This document shows, piece by piece, positions 18,101 through 25,396 of a DNA stretch of 48,859 nucleotides. Made by a program: the position numbers and the translations under genes. The DNA is taken from contig JAFAAN010000172.1 in NCBI GenBank assembly GCA_023426545.1, forward strand, positions 1 through 48,859, in the 5' to 3' direction. The stretch comes from Pseudomonadota bacterium (GTDB lineage: Bacteria > Myxococcota > Myxococcia > Myxococcales > Myxococcaceae). Positions within the stretch are counted from its first letter, which is position 1. Each line of letters opens with the position of its first letter. The notes beneath the pieces are model-generated. The model did not search any database and was not told the origin of the DNA. It saw nothing but the letters and a program-made list of their open reading frames with translations.

Positions 18101-18871
18101 GTAGAAGTAGAAGCGCACGCCGCCCGTCTTGTCGCCCAGCGACTTCGCGTAGGTGTAGTTGAACCCACCACCATCGGCCGCGCCGAACACCGACTGGCCC
18201 CCGCCCAGCAGCGTCCCGCCGTCATCCGAGTCGCTCGCCGTCAGGAATCCACCCGCGTCCTGCGCGCCGCCGTCGGTGCCGCCGGCCGCCGTGAGCGAGC
18301 CCCCATCCTCCGTGCCCCCGTCAGCCGCGGCGAGCTGGCCTCCATCCTCCGTGCCCCCGTCGGCCGCGGCGAACTGGCCCGCGTCCTCCGTGCCTCCAGC
18401 CGTCGCGGCGAGCTGGCCCGCGTCCTCCGTGCCTCCGTCCGCGCCTTGGAGGCTGCTCACCTGCGCGCCGCTGTCTTCACCGCCCGTCGTGGGCGGTGTC
18501 ACGGCGGGCACGCCTCCATCGGTGGGCGCCCCCAGGGCCACCGGCGAACTGCCGGGCAGGCCCGTCCGGGACTCGGGCGGGGAGGAGTCGGGGGGCGGCG
18601 ACACCGTGTTGCCTTCGTCTGGCGAGGGAGTGGGGGCCCCCGGGTTGGCGCCGCCCGGCATCTCCGGTGGCTGCTCGTGCGCGGTCCGGTCGGGGGGCTC
18701 CGCCAGGCCCGTGGCGCCGGGGCCGACGAGGATGTCCGCGTGCCGCCACTCGAACTCGTAGCTGTTCACCGGCGTTTTCCCGGGCCTCCGGGGCACGACG
18801 TAGAACTGGGCAAGTGCGAGCCCCGGGAGGAACAGGACGAGCAGGGCGGCGACGAGGGGACGGGGGTTCAC
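15137..18871 (-). CDS. Secreted gluzincin peptidase fused to TolB-like propeller and barrel-like C-terminus
   Basis: About 1,244 residues starting at GTG (18871), which directly precedes a signal peptide (PRPLVAALLVLFLPGLALAQ); upstream in-frame Met codons give no signal. Residues about 60-230 are a low-complexity Pro/Gly/Asp linker with a 13-residue repeat. A metallopeptidase domain follows: HELAHQF (HExxH, near residue 340) and WFIEGLAEFYAKRG, whose Glu is the likely third zinc ligand, as in peptidase MA-like gluzincins. Next come TolB/WD40-like blades (SPAFSPDGRWVAFIG, then further blades about residues 500-800). The last ~400 residues alternate aromatic and small residues like an outer-membrane beta-barrel (for example YLLYINDKGRTTWGGGLFQS). 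It is probably a surface-anchored protease; substrate unknown. Confidence 0.8.
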   Translation of the reverse strand: MNPRPLVAALLVLFLPGLALAQFYVVPRRPGKTPVNSYEFEWRHADILVGPGATGLAEPPDRTAHEQPPEMPGGANPGAPTPSPDEGNTVSPPPDSSPPESRTGLPGSSPVALGAPTDGGVPAVTPPTTGGEDSGAQVSSLQGADGGTEDAGQLAATAGGTEDAGQFAAADGGTEDGGQLAAADGGTEDGGSLTAAGGTDGGAQDAGGFLTASDSDDGGTLLGGGQSVFGAADGGGFNYTYAKSLGDKTGGVRFYFYERERMVAERAAPLIEEAYRYLVDQFQYVPTKTFPYILYSSYQEFLQTNLFAVSEGTLGLTSTGEDLKLTLPYLGDHRLFEEVSTHELAHQFTIQKVRTVAEQAKMFGDPLQAIPLWFIEGLAEFYAKRGMDPEAEMLVRDLLVNPDLFKGYAFLDFFSPGPYGYLWIYKVGQVRVSFLEDEYGTGFIQRVLEESPRLAGGSRDSPSLKFEELLERMTGDNPKRISARFENWLKRRAFKTYLASEQSAPALDLIEKSPGYTTAMASSPNGNVLALRTIVPETGESRIYLMDPRLPDKTVKVTGDGVPGVESLHPISGRSFALTNDKLAFIAEITGRDVIYVQDYVHKTEKRGADVLVRRNAIRTGIDREVGLAVELDMGRRTAYRIDRHGLLAAYSPAFSPDGRWVAFIGINDAGIRDIYAIDLEAGSDVRPLQLTDDVFSEREVTWGPTGIIFTSDATSHRQFNLFRVRPDAPRQVERLTSEERDHASPVALADGRIFFTAFHDSSSDLHELTKDGRIVRRTDLTTGVFEPGPGPEGSLWMLFHMSGERRPAVLRPPRMLALEVPAEPPPEPPNPLAVRPLTDATPYRPFTRQNLEFGPFFGFAGAGGGGFVGQLFAAASDRMKDHQFLLTLAVYGSFDLTDGYLLYINDKGRTTWGGGLFQSLRFRVDRTFEGEEPASRAFFTSGERFFGVLGSMRYPLSTFLFVQGDLAVGGTKYFLDDYTEFELFFPERNEANMELLTAWNARNRSIRFQTELSGQIGYDTLKYHYATGPLSGSAAMLETTVGVQPFDNQAYGNVRVDAERYFPIYGRANIFIRGGLGTTLGGKYARSYFLSSFDTLRGVNFGDTQWLLGRHYVYSTLELQLPLNDIIRVAFLSDLEAIAGIDVGGVGEGRQDLWNHRVLDAAVGFNLALGPLLLRLHFARPLDIGAAAGRPDPGWVTNFSLGIAGLNGFFDQANTGKSGGPAPTPMSPALVPAVGGGYTAPRH
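18283..18438 (-). repeat. Four tandem 39-bp coding repeats (13-residue GGTED units)
   Basis: Within the peptidase linker, units of the form GGTED(A/G)GQ(L/F)AAxx occur four times in tandem, with a degenerate fifth (GGAQDAGGF). The bases diverge slightly between units, so the repeats are not newly made. They probably encode a flexible acidic spacer. Confidence 0.7.
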
Positions 18872-19064
18872 TGAAGGCACCTCTGTGGGTGGGGTACCGG
18901 CGAGACTACACCTGCCAGGGAGGCTGCCTCCCATCGGCCCGCGTATACAAGCCGCCCGAGGATTTCTTTCCGCTTAGTTGACGGGTCGCGGGTATCGCTC
19001 CCTCGGAGGCCGGAGGAGCGTAGGGTTTCGTCGGGTGCTGGCGCCGGATGATATGCATGGGGGC

Positions 19065-20516
19065 ATGAAACGCCTCCTTGCAGTCACCACCACCCTGGCG
19101 CTCGCCACCGCCTGCGGCAACGGCAATTCGTCGGAGCCCAAGGCGGAATGTCAGGTCGAGGCCATCGACTTGTCGGCCTGCCAGCTTTCGACGCTCGCGG
19201 CCGTACAACCCGAGGGCATCTGGAATCTCAACATCAACCTCAACGACGGCTCCGGTGCCGCGGCCGCCATGCGGTTGTCGGGCGGGGGCAGCAACACGCA
19301 GATGCTCCTGGGCGTCGCAGCCACGGAGCGGCAGTCCACGCCCGAGTCATTCTTCCTGGCCAGCGAGTACCAGAACGCGAACGGCGTGACGATTCGCTTC
19401 GCGGCCGCCGGGTGTTCGTCGACCGGGCCGGGGCAGATGTCGGGCATCTTCCGTCGCTGCGCCAACGGCAACGCGGACATGAAGGGCACCTTCGAGGCCA
19501 TCCGGGTGACCCGTCGTGCGGGCGAGGCGGAGGCCTCGGGCGTGGAGCTGGTGGGCGAGGTGGCGGTGACGGGGGCCATGGTCACCAACGTCACGGTGGC
19601 CCACGGCCATGCCTTCGTGACGGCCGGTGCCAAGGGCCTCGTTGTCTTCGACCTGAGCGACCCCGCGAAGCCGCGCCAGGTGGCCCTGTCCGAGCCCTCC
19701 AATGACTACTTCACCGACGCGCTGGTGAACGGGCAGACGCTCTATGTGGCCAGCCGGCGCAGCGGCGTCATCGTCTTCGACATCACCAACCCGGCCTCGC
19801 CCGTGCGCATGCGCTCCGTGCCCGAATCCGTGGTGGAGGTGACCTCGCTCGCGCTGGACGCCAACATCCTGTACGCGGCGTCTCCGGCGCCCAACTCGGA
19901 GGTGTACGTCTACGACGTCGCCACGCCCGCGGAGCCGAAGCAGCTCATGCGCTACTTCGTCGAGGGTGCCGAGCCGCTGGCGGGCGAGGTGCCGCTGCAC
20001 GTGGCAGCGATGGACGGCAAGCTGTACGTGAGCAACTGGTCCTTCGGCCTGTCGGTCTCGGATGTCACCACGCCGTCGCGCCCGAAGCTGCTGGGCCGCT
20101 TCGCCAGCGCGACCTCGCGCGCCGCGGCGGTCGGAAAGGTGGGCAGCAGGACGCTCGCGTTCGACGCGGGCGAGGACTGGGGCGCGCACCTCAGCGTGCT
20201 GGACGTGGGCACGCCGTCGACGGTGGCGCGGGTGGGCGAGTTCCGGACGCGTCCGGAGGTCTCCATCCGCTCGGTGGCGTTCTCCGGGACGAAGGTCTAC
20301 ATGGCCTACGGCCAGGACGGCCTGCGCATCGTGGACGTGTCCTCGCCCGGTGAGCCCCGCGAGGTGGGCTACTACAACACCTGGCGCGAGACGGATGCGG
20401 GCCACGGCGTCGTGTTCCTGGAGGGCCTGAGCAAGGTGCACGTGCCGGGAGATGGCTTCGTGTACGCGACGGACTCGTCGCGCGGGCTGCTCATCTTCCG
20501 CGAGACAGCGGAGTAG
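19065..20516 (+). CDS. LVIVD-repeat lipoprotein
   Basis: A 483-residue lipoprotein with lipobox LATAC in the first 17 residues. Residues about 30-170 form a small beta-rich domain with several Cys. After that, blades of the LVIVD type repeat every ~45 residues: KGLVVFDLSDPAKPRQV, SGVIVFDITNPASPVRM and DGLRIVDVSSPGEPREV are the clearest. Such repeats fold as a beta-propeller in bacterial and archaeal surface proteins. The ATG was chosen because the signal peptide starts there; an in-frame Met at 18978 has none. A TAGGGT element lies 45 bases upstream. It is followed after 8 bases by the EAL-domain gene and may be co-transcribed with it. No enzymatic motif is visible. Confidence 0.85.
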   Translation: MKRLLAVTTTLALATACGNGNSSEPKAECQVEAIDLSACQLSTLAAVQPEGIWNLNINLNDGSGAAAAMRLSGGGSNTQMLLGVAATERQSTPESFFLASEYQNANGVTIRFAAAGCSSTGPGQMSGIFRRCANGNADMKGTFEAIRVTRRAGEAEASGVELVGEVAVTGAMVTNVTVAHGHAFVTAGAKGLVVFDLSDPAKPRQVALSEPSNDYFTDALVNGQTLYVASRRSGVIVFDITNPASPVRMRSVPESVVEVTSLALDANILYAASPAPNSEVYVYDVATPAEPKQLMRYFVEGAEPLAGEVPLHVAAMDGKLYVSNWSFGLSVSDVTTPSRPKLLGRFASATSRAAAVGKVGSRTLAFDAGEDWGAHLSVLDVGTPSTVARVGEFRTRPEVSIRSVAFSGTKVYMAYGQDGLRIVDVSSPGEPREVGYYNTWRETDAGHGVVFLEGLSKVHVPGDGFVYATDSSRGLLIFRETAE

Positions 20517-20524
20517 GGGGCTCG

Positions 20525-21619
20525 ATGAGCGACACCCCGACGCGGGGCTGTGACAGGTGCCAGGCGCTCCCTTCCACGCGGGAGGAGCCCGGGCGCCTGT
20601 TCCTCTGGAGTCCGGCGGAGCATGGCCTGGGCCGGCTGATGACCTTCTTCCGGGAGGCGCGGCACGAGGTCCAGGTGCGCGCCGAGGCCCGGTGCGTCGT
20701 GGTGTGGGTGCCAGAAGCGGAGCTGTCGCGTCTGGCCTCGGACCTGGTGGCCGCGCTCTCGCAGGAAGAGGCGCGGGCCACCCGGGCCCTCTTCATGGCG
20801 GGCGAGGCGGAGCCCGGGCTGGGGGATTACCCCCGCGTGGGCTCGCTCCCGCGGTTCGTCTCGCGCACGCGCGCGGGGTGGCTGGTGGACCTGCTGTCCG
20901 AGCAGCGCCTCACCGCGCACTTCCAGCCCATCGTCCACGCTCGGGATACCGGGTGCATCTACGCGTACGAGTCGCTGATGCGGGGCATCGAGCCCGACGG
21001 CACGCTGGTGTCGCCCGCGAGGATGATGCAGACGGCGCGCGAAGCGGACCTGCTCTTCCAACTGGACCTGGCGGCGCGCCTCACGGCCATCCGCGAGGCG
21101 GTGAAACACGGGCTGGGCGCGCACCTCTTCATCAACTTCACGCCCACGGCCATCTACGACGCCAGCCATTGCCTGCGCTCCACCGTGGAGGCCATCCACG
21201 AGGCGGGGATTCCGCCCGAGCGGGTGGTGTTCGAAATCATCGAGACGGACCAGACGGCGGACGCCGAGCATCTGCGCGCCATCGTCGGCTTCTACCGCCG
21301 GTCGGGCTTCCGCGTGGCGCTGGATGACCTGGGCGCGGGGTTCTCGTCGCTGAACCTCATCCACCAGCTACGGCCAGACATCATCAAGCTGGACATGGCG
21401 CTGGTGCGGGACGTCCACCTGGACCCGTACAAGGGGTCCATCGTGGAGAAGCTCCTGGAGATTGCGCGGACGCTGGGCATCCGCACGGTGGCGGAGGGAA
21501 TCGAGACGCGCGAGGAGCTGCGCTGGGTGCGCGCGCACGGCGTGGACTTCGTGCAGGGCTACCTCATCTCCCGGCCGCAGAGTCCTCCGGTGGCGACGAC
21601 GCCGTCCTTCACGGATTGA
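20525..21619 (+). CDS. EAL-domain protein, candidate c-di-GMP phosphodiesterase
   Basis: A 364-residue cytoplasmic protein. The first ~110 residues (with an early CDRC pair) are not a recognised sensor domain. The EAL domain runs from about residue 118 to 355. The signature EAL is changed to ESL (YESLMRG), but the metal and catalytic positions seem kept: FINFTP, FEIIETD, DDLGAGFSSL, IKLDMALV, AEGIET and QGYLISRP. The protein could therefore hydrolyse c-di-GMP to pGpG. No GGDEF partner or membrane helix is present. The 3' end overlaps the convergent coiled-coil gene by 11 bases. c-di-GMP controls motility, exopolysaccharide and development in myxobacteria, so a signalling role is plausible, but no output is visible here. 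Confidence 0.88.
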   Translation: MSDTPTRGCDRCQALPSTREEPGRLFLWSPAEHGLGRLMTFFREARHEVQVRAEARCVVVWVPEAELSRLASDLVAALSQEEARATRALFMAGEAEPGLGDYPRVGSLPRFVSRTRAGWLVDLLSEQRLTAHFQPIVHARDTGCIYAYESLMRGIEPDGTLVSPARMMQTAREADLLFQLDLAARLTAIREAVKHGLGAHLFINFTPTAIYDASHCLRSTVEAIHEAGIPPERVVFEIIETDQTADAEHLRAIVGFYRRSGFRVALDDLGAGFSSLNLIHQLRPDIIKLDMALVRDVHLDPYKGSIVEKLLEIARTLGIRTVAEGIETREELRWVRAHGVDFVQGYLISRPQSPPVATTPSFTD

Positions 21620-22820
21620 GGAGGACGTTGCCGGTGCCCTGCCGCTGGAGCGTGGCCGAGCGGGCGAGGCTCAGCTCGACGCCAGCGTCCTGGAGTGCGC
21701 GCCGGGCGCCGTAGATGTCCCGGTTGTACGCGGCGTTCCGGGCGAGGTTGAGCAGCGCGCGCAGCCGCTCCGCGTGGACGACGACGGAGCCCTGGCCGTC
21801 CTGGGAGGCGCTGTCGCGCACATCGACGAAGGCGCGGTCGGCGATGTCGAGCGCGTTGTTGACGTTCACCTCGCCTTGCTCCAGGGCGGTGTCGGCCGCG
21901 AGCATCCACTGCCCGGCGGACTGGAGCTGCTCCAGGCGCTGCTGGCGGGTGCGCTCGACGTCGGCGGCGCGGTCACCCAGGGTGTCGACCTGGAGCTGCA
22001 CGGCCTCGTTGCGCACGGTGAGGTCGGCGTCGCGCTCGTTGAGCTGGGCTTCGAGCTGGTTCATGCGCTGGCGCATCTGCTCCATTTGCTGCTCGGTCGC
22101 GGGGGGCGGCGCGGGCTGGCTCGTGCCGCCGGCGCCCCCGACGCCGGTTTCATTCACGGGAGTGACCGTGGTGGGACTGCCGATGGGCTCCGAGCGGCCG
22201 ATGGGCTCCGAGCGGCCAATGGGCTCGGAGCGGCCGATGGGCTCGGAGCGCCCGATGAAGGCGGGCGTCGTGGGCGCGTTGCTCGTGGACGGGGAGGGGG
22301 CCGCGCCAGCGCCGCCCGTTCCACTCATGTCTGGCTGGGCGCTGGTGCCCGCCCCCGGCTGGCCCTGCTGCCTGGCGCTTTCAGGTGTCACCGGGCCCGT
22401 CGGAGCGGCGCCGGGGCCGGCCTCGGTGCCCCTACCAGTCTCTAGCCCGCTGCCCCCCGTGGCGGCCTGCTCTGCTTGCAACGCCTCCAGCGGCGAGGGA
22501 ACCGGCTGATAATCCTGCGCGGCCTGTTCTCGGGCGACCTCACCGGTCGTCGGAGGCGGAGCGCCGTCAGGCAACACCGGCGTCAGCACGAAGCTCGCCT
22601 CTGACGCGTCCTCGGGCACCTCGTACACGAAGCCCGCGGGCGGCCACAGGCCCTGAATCTCCTCGGCGGCCTGTTGATTCGCGTCCTGGAGCGCCGCGGC
22701 GGACGGGTCCCGGATGGATGGGTCCTCGGGCGGAATGAGGACGGGCGTGCTCGGGTACTGGCCGAGGCTCAACCCAGCGGCGATGGCAAGCCAGAGGTGC
22801 ACATGAAGAAATCTGTCCAC
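21609..22820 (-). CDS. Secreted coiled-coil protein with hexapeptide repeat
   Basis: About 403 residues from a GTG at 22820. This start is chosen because it immediately precedes a signal-like hydrophobic stretch (HLWLAIAAGLSLGQ); no good ribosome site was seen and upstream in-frame codons read as non-coding. The middle is Pro/Gly/Thr-rich and disordered and contains four exact IGRSEP units. The C-terminal half (about residues 230-400) is predicted helical: a coiled coil (EQQMEQMRQRMNQLEAQLNE), then helices with NVNNALDIADRAFVDVRD and a final LNLARNAAYNRDIYGARRAL segment reminiscent of TPR-like helical pairs. It overlaps the EAL gene end by 11 bases. Family and function are not recognised. Confidence 0.7.
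   Translation of the reverse strand: MDRFLHVHLWLAIAAGLSLGQYPSTPVLIPPEDPSIRDPSAAALQDANQQAAEEIQGLWPPAGFVYEVPEDASEASFVLTPVLPDGAPPPTTGEVAREQAAQDYQPVPSPLEALQAEQAATGGSGLETGRGTEAGPGAAPTGPVTPESARQQGQPGAGTSAQPDMSGTGGAGAAPSPSTSNAPTTPAFIGRSEPIGRSEPIGRSEPIGRSEPIGSPTTVTPVNETGVGGAGGTSQPAPPPATEQQMEQMRQRMNQLEAQLNERDADLTVRNEAVQLQVDTLGDRAADVERTRQQRLEQLQSAGQWMLAADTALEQGEVNVNNALDIADRAFVDVRDSASQDGQGSVVVHAERLRALLNLARNAAYNRDIYGARRALQDAGVELSLARSATLQRQGTGNVLLNP
22180..22256 (-). repeat. Four tandem 18-bp repeats (IGRSEP)
   Basis: Four consecutive copies of the 18-base unit gggctccgagcggccgat, with only third-position differences (tcc/tcg, cca/ccg), encode IGRSEP four times inside the coiled-coil secreted protein. 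The near-identity suggests recent slippage expansion, so copy number may vary between strains. Confidence 0.85.
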
Positions 22821-22925
22821 GCGCCGGGCCGCGGACACCCCGGCTGGCTGTACGGCGCCCGGAGGGCCGCTCGCAAGGCGGCCATGCCACGGCGCCTGCC
22901 CGTGCCCTTCGCCGCACCCGGCTCG

Positions 22926-22970
22926 AAAACGCCAAGGGCCGCGCCCCCGTTGCCACGGAAGCACGGCCCT
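22926..22970 (-). terminator. Candidate terminator of the ABC/LolA/outer-membrane operon
   Basis: Read on the minus strand, AGGGCCG (22970-22964) and CGGCCCT (22941-22935) form a 7-bp stem around a 22-base loop, followed by TGGCGTTTTCG. It lies 24 bases after the stop of the outer-membrane protein gene. The large loop lowers confidence. Confidence 0.4.
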
Positions 22971-22993
22971 CGAGCGCCGAGGTGACGCCTGCG

Positions 22994-24613
22994 TCAGAGG
23001 CTGACGCGAAGGCCCGCGCCCAGCTGGAACGTCGGGGCGGGGAACGAGAAGGCGGGGATGGGCTCCCCATCAATCACGAGCCCCTCCGGTACGTCGATGC
23101 CGAGCCGCAGCTCGCCGCCCCTCCGCCCATAGTTCACGGAGCCATACGCCTCCACCGTGAGATAGGTCAGCGCCCGGTGCATCACGTTGAGCCGCGTCGT
23201 GAACGAGCGGTCCGACAGGTTCCCCAGCGTGAAGAGGTTGAAGGACGTCCGCTCCAGGGGCCCGGGCCGGTCCAGGAAGAGGTACGCGGCGCCATAGTGC
23301 CGCCCCAGGTAGAGCGGGTTGAAGGCGTTCTTCAGCAGCAGGTACGGGTACCCGAACGAGCTGGTGTAGCCCGTCGAGTTGAAGAAGTACTCGACGCCCA
23401 GCACGGCCAGGTCATTGTCCCCGTAGGCGAAGCTGTAGGTCGCGCCCGCCGTCACCTGCGGCGTGAGGCCGCCGGGGATGTATGCCTCCACCTGGACGCC
23501 GTTCTGCGCGATGTCCTCCAGCGTCGTGCCGGCGGGGATGCGGTACAGCGGCCGGTCCGTGCCCTTCTTCAGCGCCACTTCGCCGTAGATGTCCAGCGGC
23601 CCCAGCGGCGTGGACAGGTCCAGGCCGAAGCGCGGGCGGCGGCCGTTCTGCGCCACTGCGCTGGCGCCCAGCTCCGCGGGCCCCAGCAGCACCTCCGTGC
23701 GCAGCGCGCCGCCCAGGCGGCCCAGCCGGTTGACGGGGTTGCTTCCGCCGGCCTGGGACGTGGGGCTCCCGCTCGGGTCGGTGACGGCGCCTACGTCGGC
23801 GCCCAGGTCGTCCATCACCAGGATGCCGTAGAAGTTCCAGCCCTTGGACTCCCACGGAACGTGCACCTTCAGCATGGAGACGCCGGTGCGGAGGTCCACG
23901 AAGGCCAGCGGGTCTCGCCGCTGGGGGGACAGGAAGTCCGTCGGGTTCCAGATCTGCCCGGTGCCCCACTTCACGTGCTGCTTGCCCACGGTGAAGAACA
24001 CCGTGCGCTCGATGTCGAAGCGCAGCCACGCCTGGTCGAGCAGCACGCGCGGGTTGGCCGGTGCGTCCAGCGTCGTCCGCGGTGACTCGGCCGGGTCGTA
24101 GCTCAACCGGCCCACGACGAAGCCGCGCAGCCGGTCCGAGGGGCGCGCGTCGAAGTAGCCGTCCACCAGCGTGGGCGCGGAGAAGGCCGTGCCGCGGAAG
24201 GGGGTGTTCTCGCTGCCGGCCATGAAGCCGCGAACGTAGAACTGACCGCCAATCTTCAGCGGATCATCCACCACCTCCTCGGTGTCGAAGGCGCTGCGGG
24301 CCGCCGGGCCGGACAGCACGTCCGCGTCCCGGTCGCCGGACGCCTCGGTGAGCGGCGGCTGCCGCTCCGCCCCGCCGCCGGTGCTGCCCGGGTCCGCGTC
24401 CGCGGCGGCGTCCGAGCCATCTCCGCCGAAGAGGGCGTCCTCGTCGGGGCGGCCCGGGTCCTCACGGGAGGGCGGCGCCTTGGCGGGCGCCTCCTCCTGC
24501 CCACCGCCGAAGAGGGCATCCTCGTCGGGCCGGTCATCGGACTGGGCCTGCGCGGGGGCGCCAGCGAGCATCGCGGACACGGCCGCGGCCAGGGTGAGGT
24601 TTCGCGGTGTCAT
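22994..24613 (-). CDS. Outer-membrane beta-barrel (porin-like) protein of the export operon
   Basis: A 539-residue protein with a signal peptide ending in APAQAQ. An acidic linker with two copies of RPDEDALFGG (residues 28-37 and 55-64) follows, then a long beta-rich domain from about residue 120 to the end. Alternating strands such as GQFYVRGFMAG, FDIERTVFFTVGKQHVKWGTG and VEAYGSVNYGRRGGELRLGI resemble DUF1302/alginate-export-type porins, whose KQxxxWG segment is also seen here. The last residue region (FQLGAGLRVSL) ends in a hydrophobic C-terminal strand. Its ATG overlaps the stop of the LolA-like gene (ATGA), so it is translationally coupled. By position it is the outer-membrane part of the export route. 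Substrate unknown. Confidence 0.78.
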   Translation of the reverse strand: MTPRNLTLAAAVSAMLAGAPAQAQSDDRPDEDALFGGGQEEAPAKAPPSREDPGRPDEDALFGGDGSDAAADADPGSTGGGAERQPPLTEASGDRDADVLSGPAARSAFDTEEVVDDPLKIGGQFYVRGFMAGSENTPFRGTAFSAPTLVDGYFDARPSDRLRGFVVGRLSYDPAESPRTTLDAPANPRVLLDQAWLRFDIERTVFFTVGKQHVKWGTGQIWNPTDFLSPQRRDPLAFVDLRTGVSMLKVHVPWESKGWNFYGILVMDDLGADVGAVTDPSGSPTSQAGGSNPVNRLGRLGGALRTEVLLGPAELGASAVAQNGRRPRFGLDLSTPLGPLDIYGEVALKKGTDRPLYRIPAGTTLEDIAQNGVQVEAYIPGGLTPQVTAGATYSFAYGDNDLAVLGVEYFFNSTGYTSSFGYPYLLLKNAFNPLYLGRHYGAAYLFLDRPGPLERTSFNLFTLGNLSDRSFTTRLNVMHRALTYLTVEAYGSVNYGRRGGELRLGIDVPEGLVIDGEPIPAFSFPAPTFQLGAGLRVSL

Positions 24614-25392
24614 CGGCTCTTGCTCTCGAGCCATGCCTTGGTGAAGAGGTTGGCTTCCAGCGGGCGCAGGTCCACCGTCTTGACGAGGATGGTGGTGGAG
24701 TTGCCCTTCTCCACCTCGTCGTAGAGGCGGATCTCCTCGGGAATCCAGACGTCGTCCTTCTTGGACTCGCTGAACGTCTTCTTCCAGCGGGGATAGAGCG
24801 CCGTGCGCATCTTCCGGCCGGACAGCGCGTACTCCTCCTGCTTGAGGATGTTGCCGGAGGCCTTGTCCACCCACAGCTTGACGACAGGGTAGGCCACGTC
24901 CACGCCGGGCTTGACCTTCAGCGACAGCACGTGGGCCGTGTACTTGCCCAGCTTCGCCTCGCCCTCGTAGGAGGGGTCATACTCCTCGGCCAGCCGCGAC
25001 TCGTCGAAGTCCGCGCGGCGGCTGTCGGTGCCCGCGATGCGCTCGCGCTCGGTGCGCCGCTCCCAGCGGCCCACGTTGGGGTCGTAGTTCCAGAGGTTCT
25101 TGTCCAGGCGCAGGTAGCCCTTGCCGGCCTCCGTCTTGGGCTTGGTGAAGAGCATCATCAGCTTGTCGTCCGCGTCGCGCCGGTAGACGACCAGCTCGTA
25201 GACGAGGTCCGCTTTGCCCTTCTCCTTCTGCTCCAGGTAGACCATCGCCTTGTAGTCGCCGCCGTTGCGCTGGCGGTCGTCGATGGTCGCCAGCAGCTTC
25301 ACCTGCTCGGCCGGCTCCAGGGCCAGGGCGGCCGGGGCGGACAGCAGCGCCAGGGCGACGGCCGCTGCGGACAGCATGTTCTTGAGGCGCAT
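24610..25392 (-). CDS. LolA-like outer-membrane lipoprotein-sorting protein
   Basis: A 260-residue periplasmic protein with a clean signal peptide (AAALA... ending SAPAALALE). The body fits the LolA-like half-barrel fold seen in proteins annotated as outer membrane lipoprotein-sorting protein: an early YKAMVYLEQKEKGKADLVYELVVYRR strand pair, a central KVKPGVDVAYPVVKLWVDKASG repeat turn, and IPEEIRLYDEVEKGNSTTI near the end. These proteins typically pair with FtsX-type ABC permeases, as here: the gene starts 4 bases after the permease stop. It should carry a lipid or lipoprotein across the periplasm from the ABC complex to the outer-membrane partner. The cargo cannot be read from sequence. Confidence 0.85.
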   Translation of the reverse strand: MRLKNMLSAAAVALALLSAPAALALEPAEQVKLLATIDDRQRNGGDYKAMVYLEQKEKGKADLVYELVVYRRDADDKLMMLFTKPKTEAGKGYLRLDKNLWNYDPNVGRWERRTERERIAGTDSRRADFDESRLAEEYDPSYEGEAKLGKYTAHVLSLKVKPGVDVAYPVVKLWVDKASGNILKQEEYALSGRKMRTALYPRWKKTFSESKKDDVWIPEEIRLYDEVEKGNSTTILVKTVDLRPLEANLFTKAWLESKSR

Positions 25393-25396
25393 GGGG

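Noticed and set aside
18283..18438. CRISPR-like array because of regular ~39-bp spacing
   Set aside because: Units are contiguous and encode GGTED in frame; there are no unique spacers.
15140..18874. A 1,244-codon + strand frame opposite the giant peptidase
   Set aside because: Low-complexity Arg/Val/Glu/His translation with no motif; the minus-strand protein has a signal peptide, HExxH and beta-propeller blades.
18872..19064. TTGACG near 18977 as a promoter -35 for the LVIVD lipoprotein
   Set aside because: No matching -10 at 16-18 bases; the TAGGGT element near 19020 is a better but still weak candidate.
22981..23010. TGACGC/GCGTCA palindromes at the end of the outer-membrane protein gene as a regulatory site
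   Set aside because: They overlap the coding end (LRVSL stop) and are short; chance is likely in GC-rich sequence.
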